Counted from the first letter of the stretch, positions 25,415-35,293 are shown. The stretch is 64,000 nucleotides of DNA from CATQHD01 sp965243165 (GCA_965243165.1 OZ251535.1:2232001-2296000), one strand, 5' to 3'. Notes: generated by a model not told the origin, from the letters alone. Numbers and translations: made by a program.

Positions 25415-28400
25415 CAACAGAACCAACGAGCATATCGTGGAGTTGGATCAGCATGTCCTAGACCATATCAAAATGGAGTTCGGTCGCGAAGGAGAAAGAG
25501 CAATCGGTTTCCTCCAAACCGCTCAATCTTTGCTGACAAATACAGAGCTTGAGTTGGCACAGTTAGGTGAAGTAGTGGCGTACTGTCTTCGTGAAGGAAT
25601 GAGATTTCCTCTAAGCTCACAGGAGGATGAGGATAAGACTTGGCGAATACTTACGCGCAAAATAACTCGAGCAAAAACCCTCTATGAAAATCTTCAAGAT
25701 ATACCAGCAAAGGATAAGAAAGGAGCACTTGATGAATTGCTGGGTTTGATAAATGATCTTGACCAGTTCCATGTTCATGGCAAAAGTATTTATGAAGAGC
25801 GTCTGAAAGCTAATCTATTATGGAGAACAGGTACTAAACCACGTGAAAGAGATATACATTCATATCTAAAAACACGAAGCAAGTTGAATAGAGCTTTGCA
25901 TGGCAATATCGAAATTGATAAAGTGACTAAATTATGGAATAAAGGGATTGGATTGATAAATAAACTTTTCTTACCGCCTAGTGTGAGGCAAACAGAAATG
26001 CAAAAGTTAGCTGGAATAGATGATCCTACAAAGAGGGATTTGGAATCTTTGACTGATCTAATGGCTACTCCGCAACACGCTCAAATGTTTTTTACAGAAG
26101 AACTAAATATAAATTGGCTAAATCTCCTCATAGCTAAAGAAATACTTGATCCACCCAGTAATCCAAAAGGGAATTGGCTAGGATTTATTGTGGTTGATTC
26201 GTTTGCTAAAAAGGGCCCAATTGAAATAGCAGATTGGCTTATAGAAGTGGAAGAAAAGTTCGGACACAATTTGATACAAGCATGGTTTATAGCGCGAGCT
26301 GCCCTACGAGCACTTGAAAAGGGTAGTCCTACACAGCAAGTGCTATATAAATTATTAAGACAACATAAAAAGGATCCTCATATCGTTCTTCATAACATAC
26401 AAAGCATGGCATATATTAAGCCAGAGGATAACCGAATTGAAAGGGTAGCAAATATCGTTTTGAATGAAAATTCTTGGTCTAATAGCGGTGTTATCAAACC
26501 TGTGTTTGATAATCTAGTTGAGGGTATCCATACTGAAAATGTTGAAAAGCGTTTAAGGCTATTGTGCTGTAAAATCAAGGCAATTGATAAAAATGATTAC
26601 TGGAAACGAACTCATGAAGATAATGACACGGGATCAATAGCAGATTGGAAATCCGATAGAGAAGAAGGCAGATTTACTAGACTGATTGTTTACCTAATAA
26701 AAGCAATATCTAAAGCTCAACAAATCATTGATAGCAATTCGATACTATCAATGATCGATACGCTCACCGGTATAGTTCACAGTCGTACTAGAGCTTGGAT
26801 ACTTAGCAGGGCAGAAGATGTAGATCACGATACCCTTATCAATGAAATATCAAAGGCTATTGGTAAACGTAATCCCACAGGTGATGACCTCCTTTTATTG
26901 GATAGAATAATCAACGAAATAGACCCGGAACGTTATATAAACTGTTGGAGAGAATCTCTTGGACCTGCACCTTCTATTACCGAAGTTGGCCGATCATTAG
27001 CATCCAATGACATACCTAAATCATGGTGCCTTGTCATAAGATGGTTAGATATCTTACCTGAAGAAACTTTAGGCATATGGACTAACCCTGCCACAATTTT
27101 ATGGAGTCAACTTGGCCGCCGTGGTCAAAGCGAGTTGATGAAACAACAACCTGTTGTAGAAATGAACTTCCCCCAAAGCCCTTTCAGTATTGAGGAGCTT
27201 GAAGATATAACACCTCTTAAGGCGGCACAAAAGATAGCTAACTGGCGACCTGATCCCTCTGGTTGGACTAATACGAGTGCAAACAGACTTGCTACTACCC
27301 TTCAAGCTGTAATAAAGAATAATCCATCTGAATGGCTGTCAAATCCAATCGCTCTCGTATCTGAACTCCATCATCCAACTTATATTGATCACTATTTGCG
27401 TTCTGTTCTAGAAATCATCCGAGAACCAAGACTACCCAAAGAGACTATTCCAATCAGTGAATTGGTTGATATAATACTGCTTGTATATTCGACTCCTTGG
27501 CAACCAATTTCGTTGGATACACCTATCCACAGGGATTATGATCAAAACTGGCGCGGTGCAAAGCGAGCTACTGGCGAACTGATCAAAGAGCTTGCTAATA
27601 ATGATGTTGGATTCACCGATAGGAATGATGAAGTCTGGAAAATGCTTAAAAGGGAAGTGCAGGACATATCAGAGCCTTTAGAATACACAGATGATAAAGA
27701 TATACTGTTCATAGCAATCAATCGGAATTGTACACAAGCATTACAAACGGTGTTTTCCTTGATAACTTACGAGTATCGAAACACGGAATATGTACGGCCA
27801 GATGCCTTAGAACTCCTAGAGTATTGTTTGAAGGCTGATTGGCCTGATGGAGGGTTCTATCGAGCAATAATAGCATCACAAATTAACCTTTTATTGTATA
27901 TTGCTCCCGAGTGGGTCAAAGAAAATAACGAATTATTGTTGGGTACTGATGCCCCAGGAGATCTAGGCCAACTCACAATTGATCTAGCTCTTGAATGGGG
28001 ACAACCTAGCCAATGGTTGTTAGAAAACAATCAGCAAGAAATCGAAGACGCGGTCAAACGAGGAGTAGAACGATCCCTTAACCATCTGTTAATTGCCATG
28101 CTCTGGGAATTACCAGGTTATTCCATCCATAACACGACGAATTACCTTTTGTCTCTAGAAAAATTTCCACAAGAGACGGGTTTAACTATCAGCAAGTTAG
28201 TATCTGGTAAAGATGTTGACAATGATTATAGAGAACGGGCAATCCAATTCTGGTCTATACTAATAGATAGAGCAAGAGGTGCTAAAGCTTCCAATATATT
28301 AGGAGGCTTTAGTTGGATGGTATCTGTTGAATTTCCTGACCTTAGAGTATGGGCTGAAATGACCTTACAGACCTTGACAAAAACGGGCGGAAAAATTGAA

Positions 28401-28634
28401 GTACCTTGGCAGGTAGCTGAATACATAGCACAGATAGAACCAAGTATCACCACACTAGCAATAATGAACTTACTATTGAGAGAATCTAATGATGAAATCG
28501 GTTTGCAATATATGATCCTTAAACAAGCAAAACTGCTAATAGAAAAATCCGATAGTCTTAAAGACACCGATGAATACCTTCGTCTTCACACTGCTGTCAA
28601 TGAGCGCGGAGGGTTTCGAGATTTACCATCCTAG
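25407..28634 (+). CDS. Large helical protein of unknown function, coupled to antitoxin A
   Basis: 1,075-1,076-residue protein that I do not recognise. It is predicted overwhelmingly helical, with no signal peptide, no membrane segment, no P-loop and no obvious nuclease or protease triad. An N-terminal region (residues 1-120) contains FGREGERAIGFLQTA and LAQLGEVVAYCLREGM. The rest reads like an alpha-solenoid with Trp-rich helices (for example KSWCLVIRWLDILPEE, GFSWMVSVEFPDLRVWAE). GC is about 40%, far below the flanks, which indicates recent transfer. ATG 25407 overlaps the antitoxin stop (ATGGATGA) and has GGAAAG upstream; an in-frame ATG at 25389 is the alternative. It converges on the methyltransferase gene with 12 bases between stops. 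Confidence 0.85.
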   Translation: MDDNRTNEHIVELDQHVLDHIKMEFGREGERAIGFLQTAQSLLTNTELELAQLGEVVAYCLREGMRFPLSSQEDEDKTWRILTRKITRAKTLYENLQDIPAKDKKGALDELLGLINDLDQFHVHGKSIYEERLKANLLWRTGTKPRERDIHSYLKTRSKLNRALHGNIEIDKVTKLWNKGIGLINKLFLPPSVRQTEMQKLAGIDDPTKRDLESLTDLMATPQHAQMFFTEELNINWLNLLIAKEILDPPSNPKGNWLGFIVVDSFAKKGPIEIADWLIEVEEKFGHNLIQAWFIARAALRALEKGSPTQQVLYKLLRQHKKDPHIVLHNIQSMAYIKPEDNRIERVANIVLNENSWSNSGVIKPVFDNLVEGIHTENVEKRLRLLCCKIKAIDKNDYWKRTHEDNDTGSIADWKSDREEGRFTRLIVYLIKAISKAQQIIDSNSILSMIDTLTGIVHSRTRAWILSRAEDVDHDTLINEISKAIGKRNPTGDDLLLLDRIINEIDPERYINCWRESLGPAPSITEVGRSLASNDIPKSWCLVIRWLDILPEETLGIWTNPATILWSQLGRRGQSELMKQQPVVEMNFPQSPFSIEELEDITPLKAAQKIANWRPDPSGWTNTSANRLATTLQAVIKNNPSEWLSNPIALVSELHHPTYIDHYLRSVLEIIREPRLPKETIPISELVDIILLVYSTPWQPISLDTPIHRDYDQNWRGAKRATGELIKELANNDVGFTDRNDEVWKMLKREVQDISEPLEYTDDKDILFIAINRNCTQALQTVFSLITYEYRNTEYVRPDALELLEYCLKADWPDGGFYRAIIASQINLLLYIAPEWVKENNELLLGTDAPGDLGQLTIDLALEWGQPSQWLLENNQQEIEDAVKRGVERSLNHLLIAMLWELPGYSIHNTTNYLLSLEKFPQETGLTISKLVSGKDVDNDYRERAIQFWSILIDRARGAKASNILGGFSWMVSVEFPDLRVWAEMTLQTLTKTGGKIEVPWQVAEYIAQIEPSITTLAIMNLLLRESNDEIGLQYMILKQAKLLIEKSDSLKDTDEYLRLHTAVNERGGFRDLPS

Positions 28635-28646
28635 AAGGCAAATTAT

Positions 28647-30779
28647 CTACTTGGGAAGCTTGGGGGGTTTGCGTTCGGCTTCGGTGGGTTGGGGGAGGTC
28701 TTCGGGTGAGATGAGAGGGCCGTCAACGATCTGGGCGAGTAGGTCGGCCGCGACCGGAGTTACTTCGATCGTGTGTTCCAGGATGGCGAGTAAGCGCAGC
28801 AGCTCCTCTGTGAAGACCCAAGTGCGGGGGCGGATATCGTCGAGGGGGCTCGACTTTTTGCCTTTGCGGTTTGCCATACGGTAGCCGAGCCAGGATCGGA
28901 CAACCTTGAGGCCGGAGACCTCAAAGTCCCAGACCTCTCGGCTAACCGGACCGAACTTTCCGGTGCCTACTTCAAGCAACTGTTCATCGGGGTGATAGCG
29001 AAAGTCGTTCGGGTAGCCCTCAACTGGTGAAACTTCTCGGCACTTCCCCTGCGGGATATCTGGATTGCCCTCGGGGATGAACCGTTCTCCCCAAGAGTGC
29101 CACCACAAGAGGTCGCGACCTAGCTGAACTGCCTGCTCGAAGAGGGAAAAATCGGAGGTGATCGGAACATGAACTGGCCCGACCCTCTCCGCCAGTTCCT
29201 CGGCAAATCGTACGCTAAAGGCGGAGTTCCCCAGTAGCCCGTAAATATAAGAGGCTAAGTCTCTCGCCGTCACATTCTGGTTAAGTTTGTCACTCAGAGT
29301 ATCTAAGAGACCAGCAGTTATGTTAGGATACTGAGCCGCTCTATCTCGATATATGGGTGTAATATCCTTCGAGCCAAATGATCCACGATGATAACTCATA
29401 TCAGGCACATAAGGAGAAGCAGTGAGAACAGGTCCGAAACCTCGTTTCGTTGCGTTTAGAGTCGTAAGATATAATTGATGATGGCCGCGAATGCGCCATA
29501 GTACTGGCTTAGGAGCATCCATCACCCTATGATCAGCTATTACCCATTGCCGGTCAAAGCTTCTATATCCGTAACGCTCGTATCCTTCTGGAATGTCACC
29601 TCTGTCTAGGTTGTGAAGAGAGCGCAACCTAGCTCCAACCGCAAGAAGAGGCATAGGGTTTTTCATAATGGTTCGAGCACTAGTCTCTCTAAGCAAGGGC
29701 CCTCGTCGGCGAGGTACCTCTGTGACCAGTTGGGTCCATCTATCCATCAGAACAGCTTGGGTCGGGCCAATAGGCCATGTTCGTTTGATTTGAGATCCGG
29801 ACCAGTACCAAGGGAACAAGTCAGTAAGTGCAGGCCAACACCAATATTCCGAATCACTGCGGGGCACGAACGGAGCAAGCCCTTCTCCAGATATTTCGGT
29901 CTCGACTTCGCCAAGCGATAAGTCTGATAAGCGATCTAATTTTTCCTGTCTGCTGCCATCTATTTTCAGATAACTAACCTGGCATGTAGAATTGGTGAAA
30001 TCTTTCTTTACTCCAAATGCAATAGCAACTGGAGTCAAAATGTCAAAGATGTTCTCCTCTACATGAGCACCACGGCCTTCACCACCAAGATCTACAATTA
30101 TCAATTCATCAAAGGTATCTCGTAATAAAGATCGGAGACCTCCCATCGATTTCCCCTCTAGATAAGAAGAAGCAGTAATAAAGGCAACAATACCAGGGCC
30201 AGGAGGTAACTCCGTTGCTTGCCAAACTGCCCACCTCCAAAAGTATACATAGTCGTTATATATGTTCTTGAGATGAATTCCTAGTTGAGCCTTCTTCATG
30301 GGTTCCGTTATATCGTTGATCAAGGGTTCAATACCAGCTGCTCCATAGCGTACCACACCACCCTTGCGGCTACCCGCATCTCCTACTGCACGTTGCTCTC
30401 TGTGATAAGGAGGATTGCCTATCACAACAGTAAACCGTTCTTTTTTCTTCAATTCGGCGGCGCGCTTGCCTTCGATAGCAATTGGATTATCTATATCAAA
30501 TGAAAGTTGCAGAGGCTCGTGGTCAAGTGTATCGGTCAACAAAATTTGGACGGCGGAAGTCTCCAAACCTTCATCATGCAGATTAAGCGCTAGTTTCAAA
30601 TGAGCGATCGTGTAGGGAGCTAGCATCATCTCGAAGGCGTGCATCGACGGCAACACGAATTCGCCTAGATGAGCGCGCCAGCTTTCGCTTTCGTCCGATT
30701 TGGCATAGTTGAACGATCTTTTGGCCTGGCGAAGCCAATGCACCAAGAACGTACCTGTCCCACAAGCAGGGTCTATCAT
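28647..30779 (-). CDS. N6-adenine DNA methyltransferase, C-terminal part (out of frame with N-part)
   Basis: 710 residues from the first ATG. SAM motif I DPACGTGTFLVHWL opens it, motif IV NPPY (FTVVIGNPPYHREQ) marks a gamma-type amino-methyltransferase, and the rest should hold the target-recognition and C-terminal helical regions. The frame is open upstream through VVVDPDRPFVS to the poly-G tract at 30812-30824, where the N-terminal half ends in another frame. The ATG at 30779 lies inside motif I and has no Shine-Dalgarno sequence, so it is unlikely to be a true start. One extra G, or two fewer, would restore a protein of about 1,140 residues. Class resembles Eco57I/PglX-like enzymes. Confidence 0.85.
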   Translation of the reverse strand: MIDPACGTGTFLVHWLRQAKRSFNYAKSDESESWRAHLGEFVLPSMHAFEMMLAPYTIAHLKLALNLHDEGLETSAVQILLTDTLDHEPLQLSFDIDNPIAIEGKRAAELKKKERFTVVIGNPPYHREQRAVGDAGSRKGGVVRYGAAGIEPLINDITEPMKKAQLGIHLKNIYNDYVYFWRWAVWQATELPPGPGIVAFITASSYLEGKSMGGLRSLLRDTFDELIIVDLGGEGRGAHVEENIFDILTPVAIAFGVKKDFTNSTCQVSYLKIDGSRQEKLDRLSDLSLGEVETEISGEGLAPFVPRSDSEYWCWPALTDLFPWYWSGSQIKRTWPIGPTQAVLMDRWTQLVTEVPRRRGPLLRETSARTIMKNPMPLLAVGARLRSLHNLDRGDIPEGYERYGYRSFDRQWVIADHRVMDAPKPVLWRIRGHHQLYLTTLNATKRGFGPVLTASPYVPDMSYHRGSFGSKDITPIYRDRAAQYPNITAGLLDTLSDKLNQNVTARDLASYIYGLLGNSAFSVRFAEELAERVGPVHVPITSDFSLFEQAVQLGRDLLWWHSWGERFIPEGNPDIPQGKCREVSPVEGYPNDFRYHPDEQLLEVGTGKFGPVSREVWDFEVSGLKVVRSWLGYRMANRKGKKSSPLDDIRPRTWVFTEELLRLLAILEHTIEVTPVAADLLAQIVDGPLISPEDLPQPTEAERKPPKLPK

Positions 30780-30808
30780 AGAAACAAATGGACGATCGGG
30801 GTCTACTA

Positions 30809-32080
30809 CTACCCCCCCCCCCCCGGCGGTATTGTAAATCCGACTCTTTCAGCAACCTGGGCCCAAGTATCTCTATCAGCAATACCCATCTCAAGGCCAA
30901 ATCGCGATTTTAGAAGCTCATCCACTCCTCTGACCATGAATTCTACAACCGGCTCCGGGGTATAGAAGGCACCAGCCTCGGCTCTGATCCTTCGGTCGTA
31001 CTTCTTGAGGAATTCTTCATAAAAATGAATGACCGGATCGCCGCCCTTTATGGTTGAACCGAACTGGTCCAAGATAGCCTCAACGTCAGTCTCGCGAAGA
31101 TCGGCGATCAATTGCTCCAGTCCGCTGCCTTCAAGATCGAGTTCAGCCGCCTCCCCATGAACCCGTTCAAAGAAAGCTGAAAGGAAGGGATTGAAGAGAG
31201 GAACCACTGATAGAACCGGTGAGGCCTTAAAACCTTCGGGATCACTTACGCGACTGCCGAGCAATCCATACACCAGAGTCTGGGCGCACATATCAGCAAA
31301 GCCTTTTTCGTCTACATCGGTAACCAGCTGCTCTCTTACTTCAAGCAACAGTTCTGTAAACGGCCCGTCGCCGCCCTCGTCTTCCAACTCTTCCTCGATC
31401 TGATCCCGTAGATCTCTGGCGGTGCGCGCCATACGGTCGGCCAGTCGGTCGGCAGAACGTATGGCCTCGCCGGGGCGCAGGGTGAAGGGCCTTCTCCAGG
31501 CGGCCTGCCAAGCGGCGGCGTCCTCCTCATCGTGGGGCCAGGCCAGATGAGGAAGCAACTCTGTGTCAAGCCGTCGGAGATGCCTCGACGAAGAGCCAGC
31601 GGGACTCCATTGAAGACAACGGAACACAGGTTTTTCTTCTACTTTGTAGAAAACCAACAGGTTCAGATCAATAGTATCTTCACTGCCGGTCATTACAACG
31701 AAAAGAAGGTCGTCAAGATCCCAAGAACGCAGGTCGCCAGCCCTATTCGCTTGCTTCCTGCTGATCAGGGCTGACAGAAGACGGCGCAACCAGGTGATCA
31801 GTAACCGCTGGCCAGCCAACTCGATGAAAAAGATTCCCCAAGGCTGGCCAGCGGTGAGCGGCCGGATCTGCCGCACTCGCCTGATAGGAGGATCCTGACG
31901 CTGGGGAATACCCAGGTCCTCCAAGTCCCAGTCGTAGGTGATGTCTTCGAGATCATCTTCTTCCAGCAGATCCCCATCACCGAGAGGCCACCCCAGCTCG
32001 TCGATGAAATACTCCAACAGTTGAGGCCAGGTGCGGATATCGCGCAGGCGGTCTGCCGCGGCTTCGGATCCGGGCGTCAT
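30809..32080 (-). CDS. N6-adenine DNA methyltransferase, N-terminal part (terminated after poly-G)
   Basis: 423 residues ending in Pro-Pro-Gly-Gly-Gly-Gly encoded by the G tract and then TAG. Near the end is AGAFYTPEPVVEFMVRGVDELL, the segment that directly precedes SAM motif I in type I/IIG-like methylases. Motif I itself is in the other frame. The N-terminal 300 residues (helix-rich, LLEYFIDELGWPLGDGD) show no nuclease motif. ATG 32080 overlaps the helicase stop as ATGA, so the pair is one operon. As sequenced the product lacks catalytic motifs and should be inactive. Confidence 0.85.
   Translation of the reverse strand: MTPGSEAAADRLRDIRTWPQLLEYFIDELGWPLGDGDLLEEDDLEDITYDWDLEDLGIPQRQDPPIRRVRQIRPLTAGQPWGIFFIELAGQRLLITWLRRLLSALISRKQANRAGDLRSWDLDDLLFVVMTGSEDTIDLNLLVFYKVEEKPVFRCLQWSPAGSSSRHLRRLDTELLPHLAWPHDEEDAAAWQAAWRRPFTLRPGEAIRSADRLADRMARTARDLRDQIEEELEDEGGDGPFTELLLEVREQLVTDVDEKGFADMCAQTLVYGLLGSRVSDPEGFKASPVLSVVPLFNPFLSAFFERVHGEAAELDLEGSGLEQLIADLRETDVEAILDQFGSTIKGGDPVIHFYEEFLKKYDRRIRAEAGAFYTPEPVVEFMVRGVDELLKSRFGLEMGIADRDTWAQVAERVGFTIPPGGGG
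30812..30824 (-). repeat. 13-bp poly-G tract inside the methyltransferase gene
   Basis: Thirteen consecutive C on the plus strand (G on the coding strand) join the two halves of the methyltransferase. With 13 G the upstream frame meets TAG at once; with 14 or 11 G it continues into VVVDPDRPFVSMIDPACGTG. This is the form of a slipped-strand phase-variation switch. A homopolymer miscount in sequencing is the alternative. Confidence 0.85.
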
Positions 32081-35000
32081 CGGTTCAGCTCCATCCAGCA
32101 CAGGAGCTGGGGCTTCGGCGAGCTGATCGGGGCCTGCACCTGCCTCAGGTAGGCGTCCCGGACATGGCGCAGCACCTTTTTGCGCACCTCCTCCAAGGTC
32201 GGTTCTTCGATCCGCCGTCTGCGGGGTGTCTTCGGCCGGGAGCGGATGCTCTCGACGATCTCCCCCGCCGACTCGATGATCTCTTCTCGATCCAGATCGT
32301 ACAGATACCAGCGGGTGGGGCCGGCTTCGAGAGTGAACTCGCCGCGTTCCTGGTCGAGGGCCGGGAGCGAAAAACAGAAGAACACCCCGTAGACTCCCCG
32401 GGCGGCCCGGCGGCGGCCCGAGAACACCGAACCCGGCATCATCTCCAAGCGGTCATCCAGGTCGGGGTTCTGCTTCATCAACTTCCGGTACTCGAGGTGC
32501 ATCTCCTCGACGACGGACTTCGACCCCTCGTAGGTGGCGTTGAACTCCTTGAGGGCGTCGAAGTCGTCGTCGGGCTTCAGGAGCTTGCGGCCCTCGATGC
32601 CGAACGTCTTGGAGATCAGCAAGGTCTTGCTGGTTACCCGCTCGTAGAGCGCAAGCAGGCTTTCGAGCTCGTCGGGGGGCAGGAAGTTCCAGAAGGCCAC
32701 CCTGCCCCGGTCGGAGGCGGCGGCCGGGTGATCCTCCACGAGCCGCCTCTCGACCGCCGGGTTCATGCGGCGGTCGACCCGCCCGATACGCTGCATCAAC
32801 CGGACCGGATTCCAGTGTATGTCGTAGTTGACCAGCCGGGCGGCGTCCTGCAAGTTGAGGCCCTCGGAGAGCACATCGGTGGAAATGAGCACCCGGATCT
32901 CGGGCGCCCCCAACCGGGACAGTTCGGCAGAACACGAACCGTTGTAGTACGGAGAGAAACGGCGGATGACCTCGGCCCGGTTGGTCTTGGACCCGCTGTC
33001 GATCTGCGCCGCGCCCTCGACGCCAGCATCGCGGAGCTGGGCGTGAAGGTAGCGGGCCGTGTCTGCGAACTCGGTGAACACCAGCACCTTGCGGCCGCCC
33101 ATGTCCTTGGAGCGGAGCAGCCGGATCAGCTTCTTCAGCTTGTCGTCCTGGGCCGGTCGGAAACCCCGGGTGAAGACGAGGAACTCGGCGATCAGGTCAA
33201 GGTCGCCGAACACCTCGTTCAGGATCGCGGGCAGGTCGTATTCGCGGCGCGGCAGTTCCCTGACGTTTTCGAGCATTTCCGGAGGCACGATGTCTTCACC
33301 GAGATCGACCTCCGCCGCCTCCTCGAAGGGCAGACCGAGCTGCTCCCAAGGCCGGAAGGCGATCACCTCCGCGTTGGCGAGCTTCCACTTCTCGTACCGC
33401 TCCTGCTCGGCCTGCGTTTTGCTGTGGACCTCGACGAAGGCCAGCAGCTTGCGCATGAGCCGGTCGATGGACCGCTCGAAGGCGTGCACCGAGCTCTCGA
33501 ACCGCTTCAGGAACAGGATTCGGATGAGCCCGACCACCTGCTTCTGGCGGTTCTCTTCGAGCGGGTCAATGGCCTCGTCCGGCCCCTTGTAGTAGGCGAG
33601 CGGGTAGTAGATCGGGAGCGAGAAGAGCGGGTTCTTCTTCTCGAAGGCCTTCTGAAAGATATCCAAGATGTTGCCGTAGGACTTGCGGATCGAGTATTCC
33701 GCCACCTGCGGATCGCGGCGCTGGGGGAAGGAGGCGGATTCCCCCCGCTCTTGCATCTGGCTGGCCTTGGCGTAGTTCCGGCTGCGCTGCACCACCAAGG
33801 CCCCGAAGATGTCGTCTGCTGCCAGCAGGTCGCGGGCCCTTTCATAGACCCCCTCCTGAAGGGCCGCAGCCTCTCCGCCGAGCGACTGCCGCAATGCGTG
33901 CTCCAAACGGTTGAAGCGGGATGTGAAATGGTTTACCCCCAGGGTGCGGGCGAAGTAGGCCTCGTCCCCCCTGGTGAACAACTCGGCCATGTGCCGGAAG
34001 TCGGCGAGGCGGTTGTTGACCGGGGTGGCGGTGAGCATGAACAGCAGCTTGGGGCGCTCCCCGCCGTCGAGCAGGTCGTAGAGCCGCCAGTAGCGGGAGC
34101 GCCGATCCTCTTCATCGCCCGGATCGCCCCGGCTGCCCCGGTTGCGGAAATGGTGGGCCTCGTCGACGATCACCGCATCGGCCAGCTCGGTGATCCGCTC
34201 GAACCGTTCGGGAAAGTCGCCCTTGCGGTTCAGGTCGGTGTGGCTGAACAGGACCAGGTTGGAAAAGTCGCCCGTGCCTCCGAACCCGCCCACGTGGGGC
34301 AGCCACTGGCGCAGGTGCGGTTCCCACACTCCCTCCCGGGCGGCCTTGGGCGCGAAGACCGCCACCCGTTTGTTCTCGTGCAGGACCAGCCGCTCGATGA
34401 GCATCAGCCCTACGAAGGTCTTGCCGAGGCCGACTCCGTCGCAGAGGAAGGCGCCCCCGTACCGGCGGGCGATCTTCATGAGCGACCAATAGGCCTCCTG
34501 TTGGTAGCGGTCCAACTGAGGGAAGACTCGGGATCGGTGCTCGTCCCATTCGCCCGCGGTCAGCTCGCGGCCGCGGAAATACTCGTGCAGGGCCTTGACG
34601 TAGACCTCGAAGGGGGTGTAGGGGCGGGTGTGGCGGGTAACCGCCTTCAGCACCTCTTCGTCCACCGGGTCGGCCTCGGCCCAGTGCCGGTCGAACCATT
34701 CCTGGAGCTGGGCGACCTCCCGCCCGCTCTGGATCTGGATGTTCAGCTCGACGTTCTGGGTCAGTCCGGGCCGGGTGAAGTTGCTGGAACCGACCAGCGC
34801 CTGCGCGCCGATGACATCGAACTTGGCGCGGGTGATGTACGCCTTGGCGTGGAACTTCTTCTTCCGGTAGACCTTGCATTCGATCTGCCCGCTGCGGAGG
34901 GCGGCCACCACCGCGTCCACCCCATGCAAGAAAGGGTTCGATCCCTTTTCGTCTTCGAGGCTGTTGTCGAGGCGTCCGATCCGGCTTGCCAACGCCTCGG

Positions 35001-35238
35001 CGAAGGCCTGCCTGGTTTTCAACGAGACCTGATCGCCCATGAGGATGCGGATCTTGTCGAGCTGCTGCCACTTGCCGTCGAGGGCGAGCAGGGCGCCGAT
35101 CTCGAAGAATCCGGTGGCGATGTCGAAGGAACGGGCCAGGTCGGTCCACTGGCGCAGGTACTCCAAGCCCGTCCAGCGGGAGAAGCTGTTGTCGACGATG
35201 AACAGATCGCCGCCGCTCTGTCCGCCGGGCTGTTCCAA
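32077..35238 (-). CDS. PLD-domain SNF2-family helicase/translocase (restriction-type)
   Basis: 1,053 residues. The N-terminal PLD-like nuclease domain has F-H130-A-K-A-Y and GSSNFTRPG (about 150-158), the HxK half-site of phospholipase-D nucleases. SNF2/superfamily-2 motifs follow: Walker A DGVGLGKTF (267-275), DEAHHFRN (359-366), TATPVNN, and C-terminal VLISTDVLSEGLNLQDA and MQRIGRVDRRMNP. Downstream and coupled is a DNA methyltransferase, so the pair is likely to act as restriction and modification subunits. It resembles DISARM DrmD plus a PLD nuclease fused in one chain, but no drmA/drmB is present. TTG at 35238 with GAGGAGGTC upstream; a TGA closes the frame just before. Confidence 0.85.
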   Translation of the reverse strand: MEQPGGQSGGDLFIVDNSFSRWTGLEYLRQWTDLARSFDIATGFFEIGALLALDGKWQQLDKIRILMGDQVSLKTRQAFAEALASRIGRLDNSLEDEKGSNPFLHGVDAVVAALRSGQIECKVYRKKKFHAKAYITRAKFDVIGAQALVGSSNFTRPGLTQNVELNIQIQSGREVAQLQEWFDRHWAEADPVDEEVLKAVTRHTRPYTPFEVYVKALHEYFRGRELTAGEWDEHRSRVFPQLDRYQQEAYWSLMKIARRYGGAFLCDGVGLGKTFVGLMLIERLVLHENKRVAVFAPKAAREGVWEPHLRQWLPHVGGFGGTGDFSNLVLFSHTDLNRKGDFPERFERITELADAVIVDEAHHFRNRGSRGDPGDEEDRRSRYWRLYDLLDGGERPKLLFMLTATPVNNRLADFRHMAELFTRGDEAYFARTLGVNHFTSRFNRLEHALRQSLGGEAAALQEGVYERARDLLAADDIFGALVVQRSRNYAKASQMQERGESASFPQRRDPQVAEYSIRKSYGNILDIFQKAFEKKNPLFSLPIYYPLAYYKGPDEAIDPLEENRQKQVVGLIRILFLKRFESSVHAFERSIDRLMRKLLAFVEVHSKTQAEQERYEKWKLANAEVIAFRPWEQLGLPFEEAAEVDLGEDIVPPEMLENVRELPRREYDLPAILNEVFGDLDLIAEFLVFTRGFRPAQDDKLKKLIRLLRSKDMGGRKVLVFTEFADTARYLHAQLRDAGVEGAAQIDSGSKTNRAEVIRRFSPYYNGSCSAELSRLGAPEIRVLISTDVLSEGLNLQDAARLVNYDIHWNPVRLMQRIGRVDRRMNPAVERRLVEDHPAAASDRGRVAFWNFLPPDELESLLALYERVTSKTLLISKTFGIEGRKLLKPDDDFDALKEFNATYEGSKSVVEEMHLEYRKLMKQNPDLDDRLEMMPGSVFSGRRRAARGVYGVFFCFSLPALDQERGEFTLEAGPTRWYLYDLDREEIIESAGEIVESIRSRPKTPRRRRIEEPTLEEVRKKVLRHVRDAYLRQVQAPISSPKPQLLCWMELNR

Positions 35239-35293
35239 ATCAACCGACCTCCTCGTTGGCCGTTGCCGCCGCTGCGATCAATGCGGCGGCCCT

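Noticed and set aside
25407..28634. Reading the large unknown protein as a STAND NTPase
   Set aside because: No Walker A (GxxxxGK[ST]) or Walker B pattern is present in the sequence.
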